Assembly (NCBI GenBank): GCA_039707655.1
Contig: CM077665.1
Coordinates: 446,647,531 to 446,711,530 of the forward strand
Reading direction: 5' to 3'
Origin: Elymus sibiricus
Lineage: Eukaryota > Streptophyta > Magnoliopsida > Poales > Poaceae
Length of the DNA stretch: 64,000 nt
Below the pieces are notes generated by a model. It did no database searches and was not told the origin of the DNA. It saw only the letters and a program-made list of their open reading frames with translations. Shown one piece after another: positions 36,038 to 48,800 of this stretch; position 1 is the first letter of the stretch; each line of letters opens with the position of its first letter. The position numbers were made by a program, and so were the translations under genes.

Positions 36038-37735
36038 ATCTGAGCTCAAAATAAATCATGAAATGCCTGAAAAATAGCAAATGAAGTCAGAAAAGGGTTG
36101 AAAAGTGATGACGTGGCTTTGAATGGTGCATATTGAATGCAGAAAAAGTCTTGAGGTAAAATATGTTTAAAAAAATGAAATCCCTTTGTAATAGACGAGT
36201 TTTCGTCTGAAACCCTCATATTTCGAAGGAGATTGTCCAGTTTGTACACGAAGTGCATCCAGTTTTTCCCGTAACCCTCTGAACTTTTTAGCACATGCTA
36301 TGTGGGTGAAATTATGATTCCATGCCAATTTTCAACCATTTCAGAGTTCATTTGCAGTGCTTTTTAATTTCAGGGTCATCTTAGCTCAAAATAAATCATG
36401 AATTCCATGAAAAATAGCAAATGAAGTCAGAAAAGGGTTGAAAAGTGATGACGTGGCTTTGAATGGTGCATATTGAATGAAGAAAAAGTCTTGAGTTAAA
36501 ATATGGTTAAAAAAGTAAAATCAATTTGTAATAGACGAGTTTTCGTCCGAAACCCTGATACTTCGAAGGAGATTGTCCAGTTTGTACACGAAGTGCATCC
36601 AGTTTTTCCTGTAACCCTCTCAACTTTTTAGCACATGCTATGTGGGTGAAATTATGATACCATGCCAATTTTCAACCATTTCAGAGTTCATTTGCAGTGC
36701 TTTTCAATCTCAGGGTTATCTTAGCTCAAAATAAATCATGAAATGCGTGACAAATAGCAAATGAAGTCAGAAAAGGGTTGAAAAGTGATGATGTGGCTTT
36801 GAATGTGGCATTTTGAAGGCAGAAAAAGTCTTGAGTTAAAATATGTTTAAAAATGAAATCCCTTTGTAATAGACGAGTTTTCGTCCGAAACCTTAATACT
36901 TCGAAGGAGATTGTCCAGTTTGTACACGAAGTGCATCCAGTTTTTCCTGTAACGCTCTCAACTTTTTAGCACATGCTATGTGGGTGAAATTATGATACCA
37001 TGCCAATTTTCAACCATTTCAGAGATCATTTGCAGTGCTTTTCAATCTCAGGGTCATCTTAGTTCAAAATAAATCATGAAATGCATGAAAAATAGCAAAT
37101 GAAGTCAGAAAAGGGTTGAAAAGTGATGACGTGGCTTTGAATGGTGCATATTGAATGTAGAAAAAGTCTTGAGTTAGAATGTGTTTAAAAAAATGAAATC
37201 CCTTTGTAATAGACGAGTTTTCGTCTGAAACCCTCATATTTCGATGGAGATTGTCCAGTTTGTACACGAAGTGCATCCATTTTTTCCCGTAACCATCTCA
37301 ACTTTTTAGCACATGCTATGTGGGTGAAATTATGATTCCATGCCAATTTTCAACCATTTCAGAGTTCATTTGCAGTGCTTTTCAATCTCAGGGTCATCTT
37401 AGCTCAAAATAAATCATGAAATGCATGAAAAATAGCAAATGAAGTCAGAAAAGGGTTGAAAAGTGATGACGTGGCTTTGAATGGTGCATATTGAATGCAG
37501 AAAAAGTCTTGAGGTAAAATATGTTTAAAAAAATGAAATCCCTTTGTAATAGACGAGTTTTCGTCCGAAACCCTCATATTTCGATGGAGATTGTCCAGTT
37601 TGTACACGAAGTGCATCCAGTTTTTCCCGTAACCCTCTCAACTTTTCAGCACATGCTATGTGGGTGAAATTATGATACCATGCCAATTTTCAACCATTTC
37701 AGAGTTCATTTGCAGTGCTTTTCAATTTCAGGGTC
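36038..37735 (+). repeat. 8-monomer higher-order repeat, copy 5, five units only
   Basis: Starts are 36038, 36378, 36718, 37056 and 37396. Private markers include ATGCCTGAAAAATAG, CATGAATTCCATG, GGGTTATCTTAGC and GAATGTGGCATTTTG. The fifth monomer is mixed: GAGGTAAAAT as expected, but GTCCGAAACCCTCATATTTCGATGG and CTTTTCAGCACATG afterwards. The order then switches to monomer types with GTGCAATTATGATACCACG. Confidence 0.85.
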
Positions 37736-39775
37736 ATCTTAGCTCAAAATAAATCATGAAATGCATGAAAAATAGCAAATGAAGTCAGAAAAGGGTTGAA
37801 AAGTGATGATGTGGCTTTGAATGGTGCATATTGAATGCAGAAAAAGTCTTGAGTTAAAATATGTTTAAAAATATGAAATCCCTTTGTAATAGACGAGTTT
37901 TCGTCTGAAACCCTCATATTTCGAAGGAGATTGTCCAGTTTGTACACGAAGTGCATCCAGTTTTTCCCGTAACCCTCTCAACTTTTTAGCACATGCTATG
38001 TGGGTGCAATTATGATACCACGCCAATTTTCAACCATTTCAGAGTTCATTTGCAGTGCTTTTCAATTTCAGGGTCATCTTAGCTCAAAATAAATCATGAA
38101 ATGCATGAAAAATAGCAAATGAAGTCAGAAAAGGGTTGAAAAGTGATGATCTGGCTTTGAATTGTGCATATTGAATGCAGAAAAAGTCTTGAGTTAAAAT
38201 ATGTTTAAAAAAATAAAATCCCTTTGTAATAGACGAGTTTTCGTCCGAAACCCTGATACTTCGAAGGAGATTGTCCAGTTTGTACACGAAGTGCATCCAG
38301 TTTTTCCCGTAACCCTCTCACCATTTTAGCACATGCTATGTGGGTGAAATTATGATACCATGCCAGTTTTCCACCATTTCAGAGATCATTTGCAATGCTT
38401 TTCAATCTCAGGGTCATCTTAGGTCAAAATAAATCATGAAATGCATGAAAAATAGCAAATGAAGTCAGAAAAGGGTTGAAAAGTGATGACGTGGATTTGA
38501 ATGGTGCATATTGAATGTAGAAAAAGTCTCGAGTTAGAATGTGTTTAAAAAAATGAAATCCCTTTGTAATAGACGAGTTTTCGTCTGAAACCCTCATATT
38601 TCGATGGAGATTGTCCAGTTTGTACACGAAGTGCATCCAGTTTTTCCCGTAACCCTCTCAACTTTTTAGCACATGCTATGTGGGTGAAATTATGATACCA
38701 TGCCAATTTTCAACCATTTCAGAGTTCATTTGCAGTGCTTTTCAATTTCAGGGTCATCTTAGGTCAAAATAAATAATGAAATGCATGAAAACTAGCAAAT
38801 GAAGTCAGAAAAGGGTTGAAAAGTGATGATGTGGCTTTGAATGGTGCATATTGAATGCAGAAAAAGTCTTGACTTAAAATATGTTTAAAAATATGAAATC
38901 CCTTTGTAATAGACGAGTTTTCGTCTGAAACCCTCATATTTCGAAGGAGATTGTCCAGTTTGTACACGAAGTGCATCCAGTTTTTCCCGTAACCCTCTCA
39001 ACTTTTTAGCACATGCTATGTGGGTGCAATTATGATACCACGCCAATTTTCAACCATTTCAGAGTTCATTTGCAGTGCTTTTCAATTTCAGGGTCATCTT
39101 AGCTCAAAATAAATCATGAAATGCATGAAAAATAGCAAATGAAGTCAGAAAAGGGTTGAAAAGTGATGATCTGGCTTTGAATGGTGCATATTGAATGCAG
39201 AAAAAGTCTTGAGTTAAAATATGTTTAAAAAAATAAAATCCCTTTGTAATAGACGAGTTTTCGTCCGAAACCCTGATACTTCGAAGGAGATTGTCCAGTT
39301 TGTACACGAAGTGCATCCAGTTTTTCCCGTAACCCTCTCACCATTTTAGCACATGCTTTGTGGGTGAAATTATGATACCATGCCAATTTTCAACCATTTC
39401 AGAGTTCATTTGCGGTGCTTTTCAATCTCAGGGTCATCTTAGCTCAAAATAAATCATGAAATGAATGAAAAATAGCAAATGAAGTCAGAAAAGGGTTGAA
39501 AAGTGATGATGTGGCTTTGAATGGCGCATATTCAATGCAGAAAAAGTCTTGAATTAAAATATGTTTAAAAAATGAAATCCCTTTTGCAATAGACGAGTTT
39601 TCGTCCGAAACCCTGATACTTCGAAGGAGATTATCCAGTTTTTACACGAAGTGCATCCAGTTTTTCCCGTAACCCTCTCAACTTTTTAGCATATGCTATG
39701 TGGGTGAAATTATGATACCATGCCAATTTTCAACCATTTCAGAGTTCATTTGCAGTGCTTTTCAATCTCAGGGTC
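37736..39775 (+). repeat. Local three-monomer tandem duplication (1,020 bp)
   Basis: Monomers 37736 (GTGCAATTATGATACCACG) and 38076 (GATGATCTGG, CTCACCATTTTAGC) recur as 38756 and 39096 with an offset of 1,020 bp, separated by the AGGTCAAAAT-type monomer 38416. The same pair occurs again at 40794/41134 and 44528/44868, in block B, and at 1/341 left of the copia fragment. Confidence 0.8.
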
Positions 39776-42700
39776 ATCTTAGCTCAAAATAAATCATGAA
39801 ATGCGTGAAAAATAGCAAATGAAGTCAGAAAAGGGTTGAAAAGTGATGATGTGGCTTTGAATGGTGCATTTTGAAGGCAGAAAAAGTCTTGAGTTAAAAT
39901 ATGTTTAAAAATGAAATCCCTTTGTAATAGACGAGTTTTCGTCCGAAACCTTAATACTTCGAAGGAGATTGTCCAGTTTGTACACGAAGTGCATCCAGTT
40001 TTTCCTGTAACCCTCTCAACTTTTTAGCACATGCTATGTGGGTGAAATTATGATACCATGCCAATTTTCAACCATTTCAGAGATCATTTGCAGTGCTTTT
40101 CAATCTCAGGGTCATCTTAGCTCAAAATAAATCATGAAATGCATGAAAAATAGCAAATGAAGTCAGAAAAGGGTTGAAAAGTGATGACGTGGCTTTGAAT
40201 GGTGCATATTGAATGCAGAAAAAGTCTTGAGGTAAAATATGTTTAAAAAAATGAAATCCCTTTGTAATAGACGAGTTTTCGTCTGAAACCCTCATATTTC
40301 GAAGGAGATTGTCCAGTTTGTACACGAAGTGCATCCAGTTTTTCCCGTAACCCTCTGAACTTTTTAGCACATGCTATGTGGGTGAAATTATGATACCATG
40401 CCAATTTTCAACCATTTCAGAGATCATTTGCAGTGCTTTTCAATCTCAGGGTCATCTTAGGTCAAAACAAATCATGAAATGCATGAAAAATAGCAAATGA
40501 AGTCAGAAAAGGGTTGAAAAGTGATGACGTGGCTTTGAATGGTGCATATTGAATGTAGAAAAAGTTTTGAGTTAGAATGTGTTTAAAAAAATGAAATCCC
40601 TTTGTAATAGACGAGTTTTCGTCTGAAACCCTCATATTTCGATGGAGATTGTCCAGTTTGTACACGAAGTGCATACAGTTTTTCCCGTAACCCTCTCAAC
40701 TTTTTAGCACATGCTATGTGGGTGAAATTATGATACCATGCCAATTTTCAACCATTTCATAGTTCATTTGCAGTGCTTTTCGATTTCAGGGTCATCTTAG
40801 CTCAAAATAAATCATGAAATGCATGAAAAATAGCAAATGAAGTCAGAAAAGGGTTGAAAAGTGATGATGTGGCTTTGAATGGTGCATATTGAATGCAGAA
40901 AAAGTCTTGAGTTAAAATATGTTTAAAAATATGAAATCCCTTTGTAATAGACGAGTTTTTGTCTGAAACCCTCATATTTCGAAGGAGATTGTCCAGTTTG
41001 TACACGAAGTGCATCCAGTTTTTCCCGTAACCCTCTCAACTTTTTAGCACATGCTATGTGGGTGCAATTATGATACCACGCCAATTTTCAACCATTTCAG
41101 AGTTCATTTGCAGTGCTTTTCAATTTCAGGGTCATCTTAGCTCAAAATAAATCATGAAATGCATGAAAAATAGCAAATGAAGTCAGAAAAGGGTTGAAAA
41201 GTGATGATCTGGCTTTGAATGGTGCATATTGAATGCAGAAAAAGTCTTGAGTTAAAATATGTTTAAAAAAATAAAATCCCTTTGTAATAGACGAGTTTTC
41301 GTCCGAAACCCTGATACATCGAAGGAGATTGTCCAGTTTGTACACGAAGTGCATCCAGTTTTTCCCGTAACCCTCTCACCATTTTAGCACATGCTATGTG
41401 GGTGAAATTATGATACCATGCCAATTTTCAACCATTTCAGAGTTCATTTGCGGTGCTTTTCAATCTCAGGGTCATCTTAGCTCAAAATAAATCATGAAAT
41501 GCATGAAAAATAGCAAATGAAGTCAGAAAAGGGTTGAAAAGTGATGATGTGGCTTTGAATGGTGCATATTCAATGCAGAAAAAGTCTTGAATTAAAATAT
41601 GTTTAAAAAATGAAATCCCTTTTGCAATAGACGAGTTTTCGTCCGAAACCCTGATACTTCGAAGGAGATTATCCAGTTTGTACACGAAGTGCATCCAGTT
41701 TTTCCCGTAACCCTCTCAACTTTTTAGCACATGCTATGTGGGTGAAATTATGATACCATGCCAATTTTCAACCATTTCAGAGTTCATTTGCAGTGCTTTT
41801 CAATCTCAGGGTCATCTTAGCTCAAAATAAATCATGAAATGCGTGAAAAATAGCAAATGAAGTCAGAAAAGGGTTGAAAAGTGATGATGTGGCTTTGAAT
41901 GGTGCATATTGAATGCAGAAAAAGTCTTGAGTTAAAATATGTTTAAAAATGAAATCCCTTTGTAATAGACGAGTTTTCGTCCGAAACCCTAATACTTCGA
42001 AGGAGATTGTCCAGTTTGTACACGAAGTGCATCCAGTTTTTCCTGTAACCATCTCAACTTTTTAGCACATGCTATGTGGGTGAAATTATGATACCATGCC
42101 AATTTTCAACCATTTCATAGATCATTTGCAGTGCTTTTCAATCTCAGGGTCATCTTAGCTCAAAATAAATCATGAAATGCATGAAAAATAGCAAATGAAG
42201 TCAGAAAAGGGTTGAAAAGTGATGACGTGGCTTTGAATGGTGCATATTGAATGCAGAAAAAGTCTTGAGATAAAATATGTTTAAAAAACTGAAATCCCTT
42301 TGTAATAGACGAGTTTTCGTCTGAAACCCTCATATTTCGAAGGAGATTGTCCAGTTTGTACACGAAGTGCATCCAGTTTTTCCCGTAACCCTCTCAACTT
42401 TTTAGCACATGCTATGTGGGTGAAATTATGATACCATGCCAATTTTCAGCCATTTCAGAGTTCATTTGCAGTGCTTTTCAATTTCAGAGTCATCTTAGCT
42501 CAAAATAAATCATGAAATGCATGAAAAATAGCAAATGAAGTCAGAAAAGGGTTGAAAAGTGATGACGTGGCTTTGAATGGTGCATATTGAATGAAGAAAA
42601 AGTCTTGAGTTAAAATATGTTTAAAAAAATAAAATCAATTTGTAATAGACGAGTTTTCGTCCGAAACCCTGATACTTCGAAGGAGATTGTCCAGTTTGTA

Positions 42701-45700
42701 CACGAAGTGCATCCAGTTTTTCCTGTAACCCTCTCAACTTTTTAGCACATGCTATGTGGACGAAATTATGATACCATGCCAATTTTCAACCATTTCAGAG
42801 TTCATTTGCAGTGCTTTTCAATCTCAGGGTCATCTTAGCACAAAATAAATCATGAAATGCGTGAAAAATAGCAAATGAAGTCAGAAAAGGGTTGAAAAGT
42901 GATGATGTGGCTTTGAATGGTGCATATTGAAGGCAGAAAAAGTCTTGAGTTAAAATATGTTTAAAAATGAAATCCCTTTGTAATAGACGAGTTTTCGTCC
43001 GAAACCTTAATACTTCGAAGGAGATTGTCCAGTTTGTACACGAAGTGCATCCAGTTTTTCCTGTAACCCTCTCAACTTTTTAGCACATGCTATGTGGGTG
43101 AAATTATGATACCATGCCAATTTTCAACCATTTCAGAGATCATTTGCAGTGCTTTTCAATCTCAGGGTCATCTTAGGTCAAAATAAATCATGAAATGCAT
43201 GAAAAATAGCAAATGAAGTCAGAAAAGGGTTGAAAGGTGATGACGTGGCTTTGAATGGTGCATATTGAATGTAGAAAAAGTCTTGACTTAGAATTTATTT
43301 AAAAAAATGAAATCCCTTTGTAATAGACGAGTTTTCGTCTCAAACCCTCATATTTCGAAGGAGATTGTCCAGTTTGTACACGAAGTGCATCCAGTTTTTC
43401 CCGTAACCCTCTCAACTTTTTAGCACATGCTATTTGGGTGAAATTATGATACCATGCCAGTTTTCAACCATTTCAGAGTTCATTTGCAGTGCTTTTCAAT
43501 TTCAGGGTCATCTTAGCTCAAAATAAATCATGAAATGCATGAAAAATAGCAAATGAAGTCAGAAAAGGGTTGAAAAGTGATGATGTGGCTTTGAATGGTG
43601 CATATTGAATGCAGAAAAAGTCTTGAGTTAAAATATGTTTAAAAAAATAAAATCCCTTTGTAATAGACGAGTTTTCGTCCGAAACCCTGATACTTCGAAG
43701 GAGATTGTCTAGTTTGTACACGAAGTGCATCCAGTTTTTCCCGTAACCCTCTCACCAGTTTAGCACATGCTCTGTGGGTGAAATTATGATACCATGTCAA
43801 TTTTCAACCATTTCAGAGTTCATTTGCAGTGCTTTTCAATCTCAGGGTCATCTTAGCTCAAAATAAATCATGAAATGCATGAAAAATAGAAATGAAGTCA
43901 GAAAAGGGTTGAAAAGTGATGATGTGGCTTTGAATGGTGCATATTCAATGCAGAAAAAGTCTTGAATTAAAATATGTTTAAATAATGAAATCCCTTTTGC
44001 AATAGACGAGTTTTCGTCCGAAACCCAGATACTTCGAAGGAGATTATCCAGTTTGTACACGAAGTGCATCCAGTTTTTCCCATAACCCTCTCAACTTTTT
44101 AGCACATGCTATGTGGGTGAAATTATGATACCATGCCAATTTTTAACCATTTCAGAGTTCATTTGCAGTGCTTTTCAATCTCAGGGTCATCTTAGCTCAA
44201 AATAAATCATGAAATGCATGAAAAATAGCAAATGAAGTCAGAAAAGGGTTGAAAAGTGATGATGTGGCTTTGAATGGTGTATATTGAATGCAGAAAAAGT
44301 CTTGAGTTAAAATATGTTTAAAAACGAAATCCCTTTTGCAATAGACGAGTTTTCGTCCGAAACCCTGATACTTCGAAGGAGATTATCAAGTCTTTACTCG
44401 ATGTGGTTCCAGTTTTTCCCGTAACCCTCTCAAGTTTTTAGCACATGCTATGTGGGTGAAATTATGATACCATGCCAATTTTCAACCATTTCACAGTTCA
44501 TTTGCAGTGCTTTTCAATCACAGGGTCATCTTAGCTCAAAATAAATCATGAAATGCATGAAAAATAGCAAATGAAGTCAGAAAAGGGTTGAAAAGTGATG
44601 ATGTGGCTTTGAATGGGGCATATTGAATGCAGAAAAAGTCTTGAGTTAAAATATGTTTAAAAATATGAAATCCCTTTGTAATAGACGAATTTTCGTCTGA
44701 AACCCTCATATTTCGAAGGAGATTGTCCAGTTTGTACACGAAGTGCATCCAGTTTTTCCCGTAACCCTCTCAACGTTTTAGCACATGCTATGTGGGTGCA
44801 ATTATGATACCACGCCAATTTTCAACCATTTCAGAGTTCATTAGAAGTGCTTTTCAATTTCAGGGTCATCTTAGCTCAAAATAAATCATGAAATGCATGA
44901 AAAATAGCAAATGAAGTTAGAAAAGGGTTGAAAAGTGATGATCTGGCTTTGAATGGTGCATATTGAATGCAGAAAAAGTCTTGAGTTAAAATATGTTTAA
45001 AAAAATAAAATCCCTTTGTAATAGACGAGTTTTCGTCCGAAACCCTGATACTTCGAAGGAGATTGTCCAGTTTGTACACGAAGTGCATCCAGTTTTTCCT
45101 GTAACCCTCTCACCATTTTAGCACATGCTATGTGGGTGAAATTATGATACCATGCCAATTTTCAACCCTTTCAGAGTTCATTTGCGGTGCTTTTCAATCT
45201 GTGGGTCATCTTAGCTCAAAATAAATCATGAAATGCATGAAAAATAGCAAATGAAGTCAGAAAAGGGTTGAAAAGTGATGATGTGGCTTTGAATGGTGCA
45301 TATTCAATGCAGAAAAAGTCTTGAATTAAAATATGTTTAAAAAATGAAATCCCTTTTGCAATAGACGAGTTTTCGTCCGAAACCCTCATACTTCGAAGGA
45401 GATTATCCAGTTTGTACACGAAGTGCATCCAGTTTTTCCCGTAACCCTCTCAACTTTTTAGCACATGCTATGTGGGTGAAATTATGATACCATGCCAATT
45501 TTCAACCATTTCAGAGTTCATTTGCAGTGCTTTTCAATCTCAGGGTCATCTTAGCTCAAAATAAATCATGAAATGCGTGAAAAATAGCAAATGAAGTCAG
45601 AAAAGGGTTGAAAAGTGATGATGTGGCTTTGAATGGTGCATATTGAATGCACAAAAAAATCTTGAGTTAAAATATGTTTAAAAATGAAATCCCTTTGTAA

Positions 45701-45886
45701 TAGACGAGTTTTCGTCCGAAACCCTAATACTTCGAAGGAGATGGTCCAGTTTGTACACTAAGTGCATCCAGTTTTTCCTGTAACCCCCTCAACTTTTTAG
45801 CACATGCTATGTGGGTGAAATTATGATACCATGCCAATTTTCAACCATTTCAGAGATCATTTGCAGTGCTTTTCAATCTCAGGGTC

Positions 45887-48800
45887 GTCTTAGCTCAAAA
45901 TAAATCATCAAATGCATGAAAAATAGCAAATGAAGTCAGAAAAGGGTTGAAAAGTGATGACGTGGCTTTGAATGGTGCATATTGAATGCAGAAAAAGTCT
46001 TGAGGTAAAATATGTTTAAAAAAATGAAATCCCTTTGTAATAGACGAGTTTTCGTCTGAAACCCTCATATTTCGAAGGAGATTGTCCAGTTTGTACACGA
46101 AGTGCATCCAGTTTTTCCCGTAACCCTCTGAACTTTTTAGCACATGCTATGTGGGTGAAATTATGATTCCATGCCAATTTTCAACCATTTCAGAGTTCAT
46201 TTGCAGTGCTTTTCAATTTCAGGGTCATCTTAGCTCAAAATAAATCATGAAATGCATGAAAAATAGCAAATGAAGTCAGAAAAGGGTTGAAAAGTGATGA
46301 CGTGGCTTTGAATGGTGCATATTGAATGAAGAAAAAGTCTTGAGTTAAAATATGTTTAAAAAAATAAAATCAATTTGTAATAGACGAGTTTTCGTCCGAA
46401 ACCCTGATACTTCGAAGGAGATTGTCCAGTTTGTACACGAAGTGCATCCAGTTTTTCCTGTAACCCTCTCAACTTTTTAGCACATGCTATGTGGGTGAAA
46501 TTATGATACCATGCCAATTTTCAACCATTTCAGAGTTCATTTGCAGTGCTTTTCAATCTCAGGGTCATCTTAGCTCAAAATAAATCATGAAATGCGTGAA
46601 AAATAGCAAATGAAGTCAGAAAAGGGTTGAAAAGTGATGATGTGGCTTTGAATGGTGCATTTTGAAGGCAGAAAAAGTCTTGATTTAAAATATGTTTAAA
46701 AATGAAATCCCTTTGTAATAGACGAGTTTTCGTCCGAAACCTTAATACTTCGAAGGAGATTGTCCACTTTGTACACGAAGTGCATCCAGTTTTTCCTGTA
46801 ACCCTCTCAACTTTTTAGCACATGCTATGTGGGTGAAATTATGATACCATGCCAATTTTCAACTATTTCAGAGATCATTTGCAGTGCTTTTAAATCTCAG
46901 GGTCATCTTAGGTCAAAATAAATCATGAAATGCATGAAAAATAGCAAATGAAGTCAGAAAAGGGTTGAAAAGTGATGACGTGGCTTCGAATGGTGCATAT
47001 TGAATGTAGAAAAAGTCTTGAGTTAGAATGTGTTTAAAAAAATGAAATCCCTTTGTAATAGACGAGTTTTCGTCTGAAACCCTCATATTTCGATGGAGAT
47101 TGTCCAGTTTGTACACGAAGTGCATCCAGTTTTTCCCGTAACCCTCTCAACTTTTTAGCACATGCTATGTGGGTGAAATTATGATTCCATGCCAATTTTC
47201 AACCATTTCAGAGTTCATTTGCAGTGCTTTTCAATCTCAGGGTCATCTTAGCTCAAAATAAATCATGAAATGCATGAAAAATAGCAAATGAAGTCAGAAA
47301 AGGGTTGAAAAGTGATGACGTGGCTTTGAATGGTGCATATTGAATGCAGAAAAAGTCTTGAGGTAAAATATGTTTAAAAAAATGAAATCCCTTTGTAATA
47401 GACGAGTTTTCGTCTGAAACCCTCATATTTCGAAGGAGATTGTCCAGTTTGTACACGAAGTGCATCCAGTTTTTCCCGTAACCCTCTGAACTTTTTAGCA
47501 CATGCTATGTGGGTGAAATTATGATTCCATGCCAATTTTCAACCATTTCAGAGTTCATTTGCAGTGCTTTTCAATTTCAGGGTCATCTTAGCTCAAAATA
47601 AATCACGAAATGCATGAAAAATAGCAAATGAAGTCAGAAAAGGGTTGAAAAGTGATGATGTGGCTTTGAATGGTGCATATTGAATGCAGAAAAAGTCTTG
47701 AATTAAAATATGTTTAAAAAATGAAATCCCTTTTGCAATAGACGAGTTTTCGTCCGAAACCCTGGTACTTCGAAGGAGATTATCCAGTTTGTACACGAAG
47801 TGCTTCCAGTTTTTCCCGTAACCCTCTCAACTTTTTAGCACATGCTATGTGGGTGAAATTATGATACCATGCCAATTTTCAACCATTTCAGAGTTCATTT
47901 GCAGTGCTTTTGAATCACAGGGTCATCTTAGCTCAAAATAAATCATGAAATGCATGAAAAATAGCAAATGAAGTCAGAAAAGGGTTGAAAACTGATGATG
48001 TGGCCTTGAATGGTGCATATTGAATGCAGAAAAAGTCTTGAGTTAAAATATGTTTAAAAATATGAAATCCCTTTGTAATAGACAAGTTTTCGTCCGAAAA
48101 CCTAATACTTCGAAGGAGATTGTTCAGTTTGTACACGAAGTACATCCAGTTTTTCCCATAACCCTCTCAACTTTTTAGCACATGCTATGTGGGTGAAATT
48201 ATGATACCATGCCAATTTTCAACCATTTCAGAGTTCATTTGCAGTGCTTTTCAATCTCAGGGTCATCTTAGCTCAAAATAAATCATGAAATGCATGAAAA
48301 ATAGCAAATGAAGTCAAAAAAGGGTTGAAAAGTGATGATGTGGCTTTGAATGGTGCATATTGAATGCAGAAAAAGTCTTAAGTTAAAATATGTTTAAAAA
48401 TGAAATCCATTTGTAATAGACGAGTTTTCGTCCGAAACCCTAATACTTCGAAGGAGATTGTCCAGTTTGTACACGAAGTGCATCCAGTTTTTCCTGTAAC
48501 CCTCTCAACTTTTTAGCACATGCTATGTGGGTGAAATTATGATACCATGCCAATTTTCAACCATTTCATAGATCATTTGCAGTGCTTTTCAATCTCAGGG
48601 TCATCTGAGCTCAAAATAAATCATGAAATGCCTGAAAAATAGCAAATGAAGTCAGAAAAGGGTTGAAAAGTGATGACGTGGCTTTGAATGGTGCATATTG
48701 AATGCAGAAAAAGTCTTGAGGTAAAATATGTTTAAAAAAATGAAATCCCTTTGTAATAGACGAGTTTTCGTCTGAAACCCTCATATTTCGAAGGAGATTG

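Larger units (their letters stand above)
33322..45886 (+). repeat. Large duplicated block A (37 monomers, 12,565 bp)
   Basis: Every monomer from 33322 to 40114 recurs exactly 12,565 bp to the right, and every monomer from 40454 to 45548 recurs 13,242 bp to the right. Rare variants are shared: CCACTTTG (34199/46764), CATGAATTCCATG (36398/48963), GAATGTGGC (36802/49367), GTCTCGAG (38527/51092), ATAGAAATGAAG (43876/57118), a divergent patch at 44381/57623 and CTGTGGGTCATC (45199/58441). Block A lacks two monomers that block B has after 52679. Confidence 0.9.
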
